Assembly: GCF_009769165.1 (NCBI RefSeq)
Contig: NZ_CP043476.1
Location: forward strand, 3,727,001 to 3,791,000
From: Xanthomonas hyacinthi
GTDB taxonomy: Bacteria > Pseudomonadota > Gammaproteobacteria > Xanthomonadales > Xanthomonadaceae
DNA: 64,000 bases
Direction of reading: 5' to 3'
The notes beneath the pieces are model-generated. The model was not told where the DNA came from. It did not search any database and saw only the letters and a program-made list of their open reading frames with translations. Positions within the stretch are counted from its first letter, which is position 1; the number at the start of each line of letters is the position of its first letter. The translations under genes were made by a program, and so were the position numbers. Below are positions 16,822 to 26,164 of this stretch, in pieces.

Positions 16822-17138
16822 CACGCAGCGCAGATCCGCTCCGGCGGCATCATCACTCCTATGCAACTGCCGCCGCCGCGTGCGGCGCCTGCCGCGTCTG
16901 CAACTGTCGGCGAGCCGCAGTGGGGGCCAGGCTTGGAGCCAGCGCCCGGATCGCGCAATCGCCAGGGCCGGGTCCGTAGCGCCGGCCGTGCCGCTGCGGG
17001 CAGACCGCTGGTTCCGGCGTAGCGGCGACAGGCCATGCGGCCGAGATGGCGGTTCGTCGCATGCATCCGTGACGGTGGCGCTTTACATCGTTCCCTGGCT
17101 CCTGCATAAGGCTGGTCTTCTTTTGCTGGATTGCGCGC
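16822..17138. other. Intergenic region, no gene seen
   Basis: About 317 bp between the small secreted protein gene and the lipocalin gene. Only arginine- and alanine-rich shadow frames are present. The last 80 bp, lower in GC, probably hold the lipocalin promoter. Confidence 0.4.
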
Positions 17139-17681
17139 ATGCGTCATTCATCGATCGCGATGCTGCTGGCATGCCTGCTGTGCCTGGCGCTGCCGGCGCT
17201 GGCCGCGCAGCCGGTGAGCTCGGTCGCCGAGTTCGATCTCGGCCGCTACGCCGGGCAGTGGCACGAAATCGCGCACCTGCCGGTGTCGTTCCAGAAGAAA
17301 TGCGTCGCCGACATCACCGCCGCCTATGTACTGCGCGACGACGGGCTGGTCGGGGTGCGCAACGCCTGCCGCACCGGCAAGGGCGATCTGCTTTCCGCCG
17401 AGGGCGTGGCGCGACGGGTGGCGGGTCATCCCGGGCGCCTGCAGGTGCGTTTCGCGCCGGATTGGCTGGCCTGGGTGCCGCTGGTCTGGGCCGATTACTG
17501 GGTGATCGCGCTGGATCCGGATTACCAGTGGGGGCTGATCGGCGAACCGGAGCGCAAGTACCTGTGGGTGCTGTCGCGTTCGCCGCGGATGCCGCGTGCG
17601 CTGTTCGAACAGATCAAGGCCAAGGCGCTGGCGATGGGCTACGACCTGGATCCGTTGCTGGTCGTCGCGCCGCTGGACTGA
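17139..17681 (+). CDS. Bacterial lipocalin (Blc-like)
   Basis: A 180-residue exported lipocalin. The signal peptide is LLACLLCLALPALA, and the first structurally conserved region is FDLGRYAGQWHEIAHLPVSF with the invariant G-x-W. It also has VRNACRTG, the YWVIALDPDYQWGLIGEPER segment and LWVLSRSPRMP, all usual for Blc proteins. These eight-stranded barrels bind fatty acids or lysophospholipids and act in membrane maintenance. The cleavage site does not form a strict lipobox, so the protein may be periplasmic rather than lipidated. Confidence 0.93.
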   Translation: MRHSSIAMLLACLLCLALPALAAQPVSSVAEFDLGRYAGQWHEIAHLPVSFQKKCVADITAAYVLRDDGLVGVRNACRTGKGDLLSAEGVARRVAGHPGRLQVRFAPDWLAWVPLVWADYWVIALDPDYQWGLIGEPERKYLWVLSRSPRMPRALFEQIKAKALAMGYDLDPLLVVAPLD

Positions 17682-17977
17682 ACGGTCGGTCTCGCAGGTC
17701 CGCAGGCAAACGCGCTTGGCACATCGCCGCCAGCCGGCGAAGCACGCGCGGGCCGCGTCGCGCCGTCGCGCGCTGGCGCCGTCCTGCAGCAGTCGCCGTG
17801 GGGTTTGGCTGTCCAGTTGTGCATGGCTGCCGTTGCGCCGCTGCGCCAGCGCAGCGTGGTCGCCGCCGCAGCTTGGCCGGCCTTGTTGCGCTCGGCGCGG
17901 CGCATGCCCTGCAGCATCGCCTTGATACCTTGTTCGTTGGAGGCGGGCGGGCGTAGCGGTGTGCAGGGGTAGCGCAT
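17639..17977 (-). CDS. Doubtful small ORF downstream of xseA
   Basis: A 112-codon frame begins with ATG one base beyond the xseA stop and ends inside the convergent lipocalin gene. The translation starts MRYPCTPLRPPASNEQGIKA and continues with a basic helix-like part (MLQGMRRAERNKAG), then low-complexity Ala/Pro/Arg. There is no recognised family. Adjacency to xseA favours translation, while its composition and its overlap with the lipocalin gene argue against it. Confidence 0.22.
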   Translation of the reverse strand: MRYPCTPLRPPASNEQGIKAMLQGMRRAERNKAGQAAAATTLRWRSGATAAMHNWTAKPHGDCCRTAPARDGATRPARASPAGGDVPSAFACGPARPTVQSSGATTSNGSRS

Positions 17978-19309
17978 TCATTCTGTACGCAGCGTCACCT
18001 CGCCGTCGGCAAGCCGCGCGCGCAGGCGGTCGCCGGGCGCGACCTGCGCGGTCGAGCGCACCAGGGTGCCGTCGTCGACCCGGGTCAGGATCGCGTAGCC
18101 GCGCGTCACCGTGGCCAGCGGGCTGACCGTTTCCAGCGCGCGGGCCAGCGCACGCAGGCGCTGCGTGTCGGCCTGCAGCTGCCGCGCCATCGCCGCCTGC
18201 GGGCGCCTGCCGAGCGCGAGCAGGCGCTCGCGCAGCGCGGCCAGGCGCCGCTGCGGCTGCGCTGCGCGCAGCACCGCGGCCGCATGGCGCAGGCGCGCGC
18301 CGCGGCGTTCGTGCTGCTGCCGCCACAACGCCAGCAAGCGGCGCGCGGCATCCTGGTGGCGGCGCCGCAGCAATTGCAGTTGCGCCTGCGGGCTCTGCGC
18401 CTGCAGCCGCAGCAAGGCGCGGTCGGCATGCTGCATCGCCTGGCGCAGGCGGTGCTGTTGCCACTGCAGCAGCCGCGCGTGCTGGCCGCGCAGGCGTGCG
18501 GCGAGGTCGCGCTGGTCGGGGGCCAGCAGTTCCGCGGCGACCGACGGCGTCGGCGCGCGCAGATCGGCGGCGAAGTCGGCCAGGGTCACGTCCGTCTCGT
18601 GGCCGACCGCCGATACCACCGGCGTGGCTGAGGCGGCGATCGCCCGCGCCAGGCGTTCGTCGTTGAATGCCCACAGGTCTTCCAGCGAGCCGCCGCCGCG
18701 GGTCAGCAGGATCGCGTCGTAGCGGCCGCTGGCATCGGCGCGCTGCAGTAGCGAGGTGAGTTGCGCGGCGGCGCTGTCGCCTTGCACCAGGCTCGGCAGA
18801 ATGTCCACCTGCAGCAGCGGCAGGCGCCGGCCGAGCACGCTCAGCACGTCGCGCACCGCCGCGCCGCTGGGCGAGGTGATCACCGCCAGGCGGCGCACGA
18901 AGGCGGGCAGTGCACGCTTGCGCTCGCTGGCGAACAGACCCTCGGCGGCGAGCCTGGCCTTGAGTTCCTCGAACGCGCGGCGCAACGCGCCTTCGCCGGC
19001 TTCCTCCAGGTGATCCAGCACCAGTTGGTAGTCGCCGCGCGCCTCGTACAGGGTCAGCCGGCCGCGCGCGAGCACGCGCAAGCCTTCGCGCGGGACGAAC
19101 TTCAGCCACTGGCTCTTCGGTTTGAACATCGCGCAGCGCACCTGTGCCCGCGCGTCCTTCAAGGTGAAGTACAGATGCCCGGACGAGGGCCGGGTGACGT
19201 TGCCCAACTCGCCTTCCACCCAGGCCAGCGGGAACGCGCTTTCCAGCAGGTCGCGCGCCAGCGTGTTGAGCTGGCTGGGGCTGAGGATCTGGTCGTCGCG
19301 ATCGGGCAT
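17978..19309 (-). CDS. xseA: Exodeoxyribonuclease VII large subunit
   Basis: A 443-residue catalytic subunit of exonuclease VII, which degrades single-stranded DNA. The N-terminal OB fold shows [24 protein letters not shown] sequence and [18 protein letters not shown]. The central nuclease domain has [36 protein letters not shown] and [20 protein letters not shown] long Arg/Gln-rich coiled coil follows, then [18 protein letters not shown]. Length is normal. xseB is not in the window. The gene is 27 bp downstream of queG on the same strand. Confidence 0.97.
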   Translation of the reverse strand: MPDRDDQILSPSQLNTLARDLLESAFPLAWVEGELGNVTRPSSGHLYFTLKDARAQVRCAMFKPKSQWLKFVPREGLRVLARGRLTLYEARGDYQLVLDHLEEAGEGALRRAFEELKARLAAEGLFASERKRALPAFVRRLAVITSPSGAAVRDVLSVLGRRLPLLQVDILPSLVQGDSAAAQLTSLLQRADASGRYDAILLTRGGGSLEDLWAFNDERLARAIAASATPVVSAVGHETDVTLADFAADLRAPTPSVAAELLAPDQRDLAARLRGQHARLLQWQQHRLRQAMQHADRALLRLQAQSPQAQLQLLRRRHQDAARRLLALWRQQHERRGARLRHAAAVLRAAQPQRRLAALRERLLALGRRPQAAMARQLQADTQRLRALARALETVSPLATVTRGYAILTRVDDGTLVRSTAQVAPGDRLRARLADGEVTLRTE

Positions 19310-19336
19310 GCGGGCGCTGCGTGGGCGTGTGGGCGC

Positions 19337-20464
19337 CTATCCTCGCACGTCGTTGTGAGCGGACGGTTGCGGCGCTGCGACGTCGCCCACTCGTGCCTGC
19401 TGCGCATGCCGCGCCAATGCCCACTGCACGTGTTCGCGCACCAGTGGCGAGGCGTGCTGCGCACGCGTGCCGAGCGCGGCCAGCACCTGCGGCGTGCTCG
19501 GCGCATTGCCCAGCGCCACCGCCAGGTTGCGCAGCCAGCGCTCGTGGCCGCTGCGGCGGATCGCGCTGCCTTCGGTGCGGCGCAGGAACTCGTCCTCGTC
19601 CCAGGCGAACAGCTGCGCCAGCGTGGCCCGGTCGAGATCGTTGCGCGCGCGGAAATCGGGTTCGTCGCTGCGCTTGGCGAACTTGTTCCATGGGCAGACC
19701 AGCTGGCAGTCGTCGCAGCCGAAGATGCGGTTGCCGATCGCCGGGCGCAGTTCCTCGGGAATCGCGCCGTCGTGCTCGATGGTCAGATAGGCGATGCAGC
19801 GGCGCGCGTCCAGCCGGTACGGCGCGATGATCGCTTGCGTGGGGCACACGTCGATGCAGCGCGTGCAGGTGCCGCAGTGCGCGCTGGCCGGCGGATCGAT
19901 CGGCAGCGGCAGGTCGACGTAGATTTCGCCGAGGAAGAACCAGGAGCCACCGTTGCGGTCGATCAGGCAGGTGTGCTTGCCGATCCAGCCCAGCCCGGCA
20001 TCGCGCGCCAGCGCGCGTTCCAGTACCGGCGCCGAGTCGACGAACACGCGATGGCCGAAGCGGCCGATCTCGCCCTGGATGCGTTCGGCCAGCTTCTGCA
20101 GGCGGTTGCGCATCAGCTTGTGGTAGTCGCGGCCCAGCGCGTAGCGGGCGACGTAGGCGCACTCGCCGTCGCGTAGCGTGTCCCAGGCCGAATCGTCGTC
20201 GTTGCGTCCGTAGTCCAGGCCGACCGAGATCACCCGCAGCGTGCCCGGAATCAGCTCGGCCGGGCGCGCGCGTTTGTCGCCATGCTGCGCCATCCATTGC
20301 ATCGTGCCGTACAGGCCTTGCGCCAGCCAGTCGCGCAGATGCGCTTCGTCCTGTTGCAGCTCGATCCCGGCGATGCCGCAGCGCTGGAAGCCGAACTCGC
20401 GCGCCAGCGCGCGGATGCGCGCGGCGGCGGCATGGGGATCGATGGGGGCGGCGCTGCTGGACAT
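19337..20464 (-). CDS. queG: Epoxyqueuosine reductase QueG
   Basis: A 375-residue cobalamin-dependent iron-sulfur enzyme that reduces epoxyqueuosine to queuosine in tRNA. It contains the two 4Fe-4S motifs CGTCTRCIDVCPTQAI and CDDCQLVCPWNKF, the AYVARYALGRDYHKLMRNRL block, and WIGKHTCLIDRNGGSWFFLG. A short HEAT-like C-terminal region ends the protein. The ATG at 20464 gives the standard start MSSSAAPIDPHAAAAR. It is divergent from nnrDE with only 23 bp between start codons, so the two promoters must overlap. Confidence 0.96.
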   Translation of the reverse strand: MSSSAAPIDPHAAAARIRALAREFGFQRCGIAGIELQQDEAHLRDWLAQGLYGTMQWMAQHGDKRARPAELIPGTLRVISVGLDYGRNDDDSAWDTLRDGECAYVARYALGRDYHKLMRNRLQKLAERIQGEIGRFGHRVFVDSAPVLERALARDAGLGWIGKHTCLIDRNGGSWFFLGEIYVDLPLPIDPPASAHCGTCTRCIDVCPTQAIIAPYRLDARRCIAYLTIEHDGAIPEELRPAIGNRIFGCDDCQLVCPWNKFAKRSDEPDFRARNDLDRATLAQLFAWDEDEFLRRTEGSAIRRSGHERWLRNLAVALGNAPSTPQVLAALGTRAQHASPLVREHVQWALARHAQQARVGDVAAPQPSAHNDVRG

Positions 20465-20487
20465 GGCGCAAGTATAGAATCTCGCGC

Positions 20488-21972
20488 ATGTCCGACTCGA
20501 TCGATCTCTACGCCACCGCCGCCGCACGGCGCATCGATGCGCAGGCCACGGCCTTGCTCGGCGGCGACGGCTACACGCTGATGCAGCGTGCCGGCCAGGC
20601 CGCCTGGCAGACGCTGCTGCAGCATTGGCCGCAGGCGCAGCGCATCCTGGTGGCCTGCGGTACCGGCAACAACGGCGGCGACGGCTATGTGCTGGCGCGG
20701 CTGGCGCATTGCGCCGGACGCTGCGTGCGCGTGCTGCAGTTGCCCGGGCGCGGCCCGCAGTCGGCCTTGGCGCAGCGCGCCTGCACCGATTACATCGGCG
20801 TCGGCGGCCACATCGAGGTGTTCGATGCGGCGCTGGAACAGGCCGACGTGGTCGTCGATGCGCTGCTCGGCATCGGCCTCAACCGCGCGCCCGACGCCGA
20901 ACTGGCCGCGCTGCTCGGCGCGCTCGCCGGGCTCGGCGCGCCGGTGCTGGCGCTGGACGTGCCCAGCGGCGTGGATGCCGAGCACGGCAGCGTGCCCGGT
21001 GCGGTATTGCCGGCGACGCTGACCGTGCAGTTCATCGTCGCCCATGCCGGGTTGCAGACCGGGGCGGCGCTGAACCAGGTCGGCGCCACCGCGCTGGCGA
21101 CGCTGGAGGTGCCGGCCGCCGCGTTCGACGGCTGCGCGGCGCAGGCGCAGGCCTGGACCAGCGCGGTGCTGGCCACGCGCCTGGCGCCGCGCCGGCGCGA
21201 CAGCCACAAGGGCGATTCCGGGCATGTGCTGTGCATCGGCGGCAACCTCGGCAGCGGTGGCGCGGTCATGCTCACGGCCGAAGCGGCGTTGCGCAGCGGC
21301 GCCGGCCTGGTCAGCGTGGCCACGCGCGGCGTGCATGTCGCGCCGCTGCTGGCGCGTTGTCCGGAGGCGATGGCGCATGCGCTCGAAGACGGCGCTGCAT
21401 TGGCGCCGCTGCTGCGCAAGGCCAGCGTCGTCGCGCTCGGTCCCGGGCTGGGCCAGGACGAATGGGCACAGGGCCTGTGGCGGCTGGTGCTGGCGGCCGA
21501 ATTGCCGTTGGTGATCGACGCCGATGCGTTGAACCTGCTGGCGCAGGCGCCGCGTGCGTTGCCGGACGCGGTGCTGACCCCGCATCCGGGCGAGGCCGGG
21601 CGGCTGCTCGGCATCGCTACCGCCGAGGTGCAGCGCGACCGCTTCGCCGCCGCCGCGGCGCTGGCCGAGCGCTACCAGGCGGTGGTCGTACTGAAGGGCG
21701 CCGGCAGCATCGTCGCCGCGCCGGGGCAGGTCCCGCGCGTCATCGCCGCCGGCAATCCGGGCATGGCAGTCGGCGGCATGGGCGATCTGCTGACCGGGGT
21801 GATCGCGGCGCTGCGCGCGCAAGGCCTGGCCGCCTTCGAGGCGGCCAGCGTCGGTGCGCTACTGCATGCGGCCGCCGGCGATCGAGCCGCCGCCGCCGGC
21901 CAGCGCGGCCTGCTGCCCTCCGATCTGCTGCCGGCGCTGCGCCACCTGGCCAATCCGGAAGCGAGCCGATGA
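20488..21972 (+). CDS. nnrDE: Bifunctional NAD(P)HX epimerase / dehydratase
   Basis: A 494-residue repair enzyme. The N-terminal YjeF epimerase domain (about residues 1-215) has LVACGTGNNGGDGYVLARLA, DALLGIGLNRAP and LDVPSGVDAEHG. The C-terminal ADP-dependent dehydratase domain (about 230-490) has HKGDSGHVLCIGGNLGSGGA, ALGPGLGQDEW, LTPHPGEAGRLLG and the catalytic NPGMAVGGMGDLLTG. Together they recover hydrated NADH and NADPH. The stop overlaps the start of tsaE, the order found in many proteobacteria. Confidence 0.96.
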   Translation: MSDSIDLYATAAARRIDAQATALLGGDGYTLMQRAGQAAWQTLLQHWPQAQRILVACGTGNNGGDGYVLARLAHCAGRCVRVLQLPGRGPQSALAQRACTDYIGVGGHIEVFDAALEQADVVVDALLGIGLNRAPDAELAALLGALAGLGAPVLALDVPSGVDAEHGSVPGAVLPATLTVQFIVAHAGLQTGAALNQVGATALATLEVPAAAFDGCAAQAQAWTSAVLATRLAPRRRDSHKGDSGHVLCIGGNLGSGGAVMLTAEAALRSGAGLVSVATRGVHVAPLLARCPEAMAHALEDGAALAPLLRKASVVALGPGLGQDEWAQGLWRLVLAAELPLVIDADALNLLAQAPRALPDAVLTPHPGEAGRLLGIATAEVQRDRFAAAAALAERYQAVVVLKGAGSIVAAPGQVPRVIAAGNPGMAVGGMGDLLTGVIAALRAQGLAAFEAASVGALLHAAAGDRAAAAGQRGLLPSDLLPALRHLANPEASR

Positions 21973-22448
21973 TGCGGCTCTATTTGCAAGACAGCGACGC
22001 CACCGAGCGCCTCGGCCAGGTCCTGGCCGCCACGCGCCCGGCGCAGGCGATGGTGCATCTGCGCGGCGATCTCGGCGCAGGCAAGTCGACCCTGGCGCGG
22101 GCGCTGCTGCGCGCGCTGGGCGTGCAGGGCGCGATCCGCAGCCCGACCTACACCCTGGTCGAGCGCTATCCGCTGGCCGACGGCGAAGCCTGGCACCTGG
22201 ACCTGTACCGCATCGGCGCCGCCGGCGAACTGGATTTCCTCGGGCTGGACGAGGCGTCGGTGACCCTGTGGCTGGTGGAATGGCCGGAGCGCGGCGGCGA
22301 TCTGCTGCCGCCGGCCGACCTCATCGTGGCACTGGCGCTGCACGGCGCGGGACGCGAAGTGCAATTGCAGGCCGGCACCGCGGCGGGCGCGGCCTGGCTG
22401 GCGCGGGCGGCCGAACGGCAGGACTTGCGGGGTCTTTCTGCAGGTTGA
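21969..22448 (+). CDS. tsaE: tRNA t6A threonylcarbamoyl transfer ATPase TsaE
   Basis: A 159-residue P-loop ATPase that assists TsaB/TsaD in making t6A37 in ANN-decoding tRNAs. Motifs are the Walker A HLRGDLGAGKSTLARALL, SPTYTLVERYPL, the conserved HLDLYRIG, and TLWLVEWPERGGDLLPPADL. The ATGATG start at 21969 overlaps the nnrDE stop (ATGA). An amidase gene follows 81 bp later, the common yjeF-tsaE-amiB order. Confidence 0.96.
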   Translation: MMRLYLQDSDATERLGQVLAATRPAQAMVHLRGDLGAGKSTLARALLRALGVQGAIRSPTYTLVERYPLADGEAWHLDLYRIGAAGELDFLGLDEASVTLWLVEWPERGGDLLPPADLIVALALHGAGREVQLQAGTAAGAAWLARAAERQDLRGLSAG

Positions 22449-22529
22449 CACTAGAAAGTGCAGGCAGGTTATGGATTATTAAGGGAAAACTGCTTGCGTT
22501 TATAGCGTGGCGATGCTTGAATCGCCCCC

Positions 22530-24140
22530 ATGCGCCTGGGGATCCGTTTTTTCGCCTGTTCCGTCATCGCCGCAGGCTGGTGCCTAGCGGCGCAATCGGC
22601 GTTTGCGAGCCAGGTGCAGGCGGTTTCGCTTGGCAACGGCGCCACCGGCACCCGTGCCGAGATCCGATTGCAGGGCAGCGGCGGTTTCAGCACGCTGACC
22701 CTGGCCAACCCCAACCGGCTGGTCGTCGATCTGCCCGAATCCTCCGCCGTGCAGGGCCTGAAGCTGCCTGCGGGCAACGGCGTGGTCACCGCCGTGCGCA
22801 CCGGCCATCCGGTCCCCGGCACCTTGCGCATCGTGTTCGACCTGAGCAGCCCGGTGGTGGCGTTCAAGCCGCAGATGCAGACGGTGGCCGGCAGTTCGGT
22901 GCTGGTGATCGAATGGCCGGGCGATGCGTCGTCGGCCAGGCCGGTGGCCAGTGCCGGCAATGGCGCGGCGACGCCCGCGCCGACGGCATCCACGATGCCA
23001 ACCGCGGCAGCGGTTGAGGCCAAGCCGGCGCCCGATCCGCGCCTGGAAGCGGCGCGCGCGACTGCGGCCCTGACCTCGTCGGTGCTGCAACGCGCAGCAC
23101 CGGTGCCGCCGCCGATGACGACCGTGGCACCGCGTCCGACCGCCGCGGGGACGCCGGCTGCTGCGCCGGGCAGCTCCGTCATTTCGATGGCGCCGACCAC
23201 AGCATCCGCATCCGCTGCGGTCGGCGCCGCTGTGCCGGCGCAGCAAGGCGCCATCGCGCCATCGCCGATGCCCGACCGGCCCGAGGCGGCCAGCAGCGAC
23301 GACGCGGCGGTCGCCGCGGCTGCCGAGGTGCGTCCGGTGATGCCGAGCGCGCCGTCGCGGGTGGCGATGAAGCCGGGCATGCGGCCGCTGATCGTGGCCA
23401 TCGATCCCGGCCATGGCGGCCAGGATCCCGGCGCGATGGGCCCGACCGGCAAGCGCGAGAAGGACGTGACCCTGGCGATCGGCCGCGAACTGGCGCGGCA
23501 GATCAACGCCACGCCGGGCATGAAGGCCTACATGACCCGCGACAGCGACGTGTTCATCCCGCTGCCGATGCGCGCGCAGAAGGCGCGCGCGGCCAAGGCC
23601 GACATCTTCATCTCGATCCACGCCGATGCCGCCGAGAACCGCAGCGCGACCGGTTCCTCGGTCTACGTGCTGTCGACCAAGGGCGCCTCCTCGCAGCGCG
23701 CACGCTGGCTGGCGGACAAGGAAAACGCGGCCGACCTGGTCGGCGGCGTGCGCCTGCAGAAGACCGACAGCACCCTGGCCAGCGTGTTGCTGGACCTGGC
23801 CCAGAGCGGCCACATGAAGGCCTCCGAAGACGCGGCCGGGCACGTGCTGGGCGGGCTCAAGCGGATCGGCAACAACCACAAGCCGGAACTGGAGCGGGCC
23901 AACTTCGCGGTGCTGCGCACCTCGGACATGCCGGCGATGCTGGTCGAGACCGCCTTCATCTCCAATCCGGACGAAGAGCGCCGGCTGACCGATCCGGGCT
24001 ACCAGCGGCGCCTGGCCGGCGCGGTGCTGGACGGGGTCAATACCTTCTTCACCCGCCAGCCGCCGCCGGGCACGCTGTTCGCCGCGCGCGCGCAGGCCGA
24101 GGCGGAAGCGGCCAGCACCGTGGCCGGCGGCAGCCGCTGA
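22530..24140 (+). CDS. N-acetylmuramoyl-L-alanine amidase, AMIN type (AmiC-like)
   Basis: A 536-residue periplasmic amidase that cleaves septal peptidoglycan during daughter-cell separation. It has a signal peptide (ending AAQSAFA), an AMIN domain (about residues 28-130, EIRLQGSGGFSTLTLANPNR) that targets the septum, a Pro/Ala/Thr-rich linker (about 135-280), and an Amidase_3 domain (about 287-515). The latter carries the zinc ligands in IVAIDPGHGGQDPGA, the Glu in KREKDVTLA, FISIHADA, and the late VETAFISNPDEERRL. The linker is long for the family. Intact; a promoter probably lies in the 81-bp gap after tsaE. Confidence 0.95.
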   Translation: MRLGIRFFACSVIAAGWCLAAQSAFASQVQAVSLGNGATGTRAEIRLQGSGGFSTLTLANPNRLVVDLPESSAVQGLKLPAGNGVVTAVRTGHPVPGTLRIVFDLSSPVVAFKPQMQTVAGSSVLVIEWPGDASSARPVASAGNGAATPAPTASTMPTAAAVEAKPAPDPRLEAARATAALTSSVLQRAAPVPPPMTTVAPRPTAAGTPAAAPGSSVISMAPTTASASAAVGAAVPAQQGAIAPSPMPDRPEAASSDDAAVAAAAEVRPVMPSAPSRVAMKPGMRPLIVAIDPGHGGQDPGAMGPTGKREKDVTLAIGRELARQINATPGMKAYMTRDSDVFIPLPMRAQKARAAKADIFISIHADAAENRSATGSSVYVLSTKGASSQRARWLADKENAADLVGGVRLQKTDSTLASVLLDLAQSGHMKASEDAAGHVLGGLKRIGNNHKPELERANFAVLRTSDMPAMLVETAFISNPDEERRLTDPGYQRRLAGAVLDGVNTFFTRQPPPGTLFAARAQAEAEAASTVAGGSR

Positions 24141-24298
24141 GGCGCTCGGCTATCATCGTTGGCTGATCCTCATGACGGCGTCCGCGCCGTGGCCGTGCCG
24201 ATGTCCCGTCACCGTTGCTGTGCTCCGCTTTCCGAATCCGGCGCGATCGCGCGGCGTCCGCGTTGCGCGTGCGCGCCGCAGCGCAGGCGGGAGCCGGC

Positions 24299-26164
24299 AT
24301 GAGCATCCGCCAGTTGCCCGATATCCTGATCAACCAGATCGCCGCCGGCGAAGTGGTCGAGCGCCCGGCCTCGGTGGTCAAGGAACTGGTCGAGAACGCG
24401 CTGGATGCCGGCGCGCGCCGCGTGGACATCGACCTGGAAGAAGGCGGCGTGCGCCTGATCCGGATCCGCGACGATGGCGGCGGCATCCCGCCCGAGGAAC
24501 TGCCGCTGGCGGTGTCGCGGCACGCGACCAGCAAGATCGCCTCGCTCGACGACCTGGAATCGGTCGGCACGCTCGGTTTCCGCGGCGAAGCGCTGCCGTC
24601 GATCGCCTCGGTCAGCCGCTTCACCCTGGCCTCGCGCCGCCCCGGCGACGAGCACGGCGCTGCGCTGCAGGTCGATGGCGGCAAGGTCGGGCAGGTGCAG
24701 CCGCGCGCGCAGGCGCCGGGCACCACGGTCGAGGTGCGCGAGCTGTTCTACAACGTGCCGGCGCGGCGCAAGTTCCTGCGCGCCGAACGCACCGAGCTCG
24801 GCCACATCGAGGAATGGCTGCGCTCGCTGGCGCTGGCGCGCCCGGACGTGGAGCTGCGCGTGTCGCACAACGGCAAGCCGTCGCGGCGCTACAAGCCGGG
24901 CGATCTGTATTCGGACGCGCGGCTGGGCGAAACCCTGGGCGAGGACTTCGCGCGCCAGGCGCTGCGCGTGGACCACAGCGGCGCCGGGCTGCGCTTGCAC
25001 GGCTGGATCGCGCAGCCGCATTATTCGCGTGCCAGCGCCGACCAGCAGTACCTGTACGTCAACGGCCGTTCGGTGCGCGACCGCAGCGTCGCGCATGCGG
25101 TGAAGATGGCCTATGGCGACGTGCTGTTCCATGGCCGGCAGCCGGCCTATGTGCTGTTCCTGGAACTGGAGCCGGCGCGGGTCGACGTCAACGTGCACCC
25201 GGCCAAGCACGAGGTGCGCTTCCGCGATGCGCGGCTGATCCACGACTTCGTCTACCGCACGCTGCAGGACGCGCTGGCGCAGACCCGCGCCGGCAGCACG
25301 CCGACCGCGGGCGATGCCGCGCAGGCGGCGTCGCTGGCGTATGCCGGCGGCGCGCAGCCGATGTCCGGCAACCCGAGCGGCGGTGGCTCCGGCGGCCAGG
25401 GCTATGGCGCGCAATGGCGCCCGGCGCAGTCGCCGCTCGGCCTGCGCGTCAACGAGGCGCCGGCCGCCTACGCGGCGCTGTATGCCGCGCCTGCAGGCGC
25501 GGCGGATGCCGCAGCGAACATGCCGCTGCAGGCCCAGGATGCGGCCGGCGGCCTGCCGCCGACCGCGGCCGACAGCGGCGTGCCGCCGCTCGGCTACGCG
25601 ATCGCGCAGCTGCACGGCATCTACATCCTGGCCGAGAACGCCGAAGGCCTGATCGTGGTGGACATGCACGCCGCGCACGAGCGCATCGGCTACGAACGGC
25701 TGAAGAGCGCGCACGACGGCATCGGCCTGCATGCGCAGCCGCTGCTGGTGCCGATCACCCTGGCGGTGGGCGAGCGCGACGCCGACACCGCCGAGCGCGA
25801 GGCGGACACGCTGGCCGCGCTCGGCTTCGAGATCACCCGCAGCGGCCCGCAGTCGCTGCACGTGCGCAGCATCCCCGCGCTGCTGGCCCAGGCCGAACCG
25901 GAAGCCTTGCTGCGCGACGTGCTGACCGACCTGCGCGAGCACGGCCACAGCCGCCGCGTCGCCGGTGCGCGCGACGAACTGCTGTCGACGATGGCCTGCC
26001 ACGGCGCGGTGCGCGCCAACCGGCGCCTTAGCGTGCCGGAAATGAACGCGCTGCTGCGCGACATGGAAGCCACCGAGCGCTCCGGGCAGTGCAATCACGG
26101 GCGTCCGACCTGGGCGCGCTTCACGCTGGGCGAGATCGATCGTTGGTTCTTACGGGGGCGCTGA
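24299..26164 (+). CDS. mutL: DNA mismatch repair protein MutL
   Basis: A 621-residue GHKL ATPase. The N-terminal domain starts [20 protein letters not shown] and shows [33 protein letters not shown] and [16 protein letters not shown], then [20 protein letters not shown] and [14 protein letters not shown] Gly/Ala/Gln-rich linker (about residues 340-440) leads to the C-terminal dimerisation domain with [18 protein letters not shown] and the ending QCNHGRPTW. The start at 24299 gives the family N-terminus. The TGA overlaps the next ATG (TGATG). Confidence 0.97.
   Translation: MSIRQLPDILINQIAAGEVVERPASVVKELVENALDAGARRVDIDLEEGGVRLIRIRDDGGGIPPEELPLAVSRHATSKIASLDDLESVGTLGFRGEALPSIASVSRFTLASRRPGDEHGAALQVDGGKVGQVQPRAQAPGTTVEVRELFYNVPARRKFLRAERTELGHIEEWLRSLALARPDVELRVSHNGKPSRRYKPGDLYSDARLGETLGEDFARQALRVDHSGAGLRLHGWIAQPHYSRASADQQYLYVNGRSVRDRSVAHAVKMAYGDVLFHGRQPAYVLFLELEPARVDVNVHPAKHEVRFRDARLIHDFVYRTLQDALAQTRAGSTPTAGDAAQAASLAYAGGAQPMSGNPSGGGSGGQGYGAQWRPAQSPLGLRVNEAPAAYAALYAAPAGAADAAANMPLQAQDAAGGLPPTAADSGVPPLGYAIAQLHGIYILAENAEGLIVVDMHAAHERIGYERLKSAHDGIGLHAQPLLVPITLAVGERDADTAEREADTLAALGFEITRSGPQSLHVRSIPALLAQAEPEALLRDVLTDLREHGHSRRVAGARDELLSTMACHGAVRANRRLSVPEMNALLRDMEATERSGQCNHGRPTWARFTLGEIDRWFLRGR

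Noticed and set aside
17148..20489. A long minus-strand frame across the lipocalin, xseA and queG genes
   Set aside because: It is an alternative frame of xseA and queG. Both true genes have complete motifs in their own frames.
22449..22529. Possible small gene between tsaE and the amidase gene
   Set aside because: Only 81 bp without an open frame of useful length; better explained as a promoter and leader.
24141..24298. An upstream extension of mutL starting at 24215
   Set aside because: The extension is Arg/Ala-rich, not conserved in MutL, and the ATG at 24299 gives the family N-terminus.
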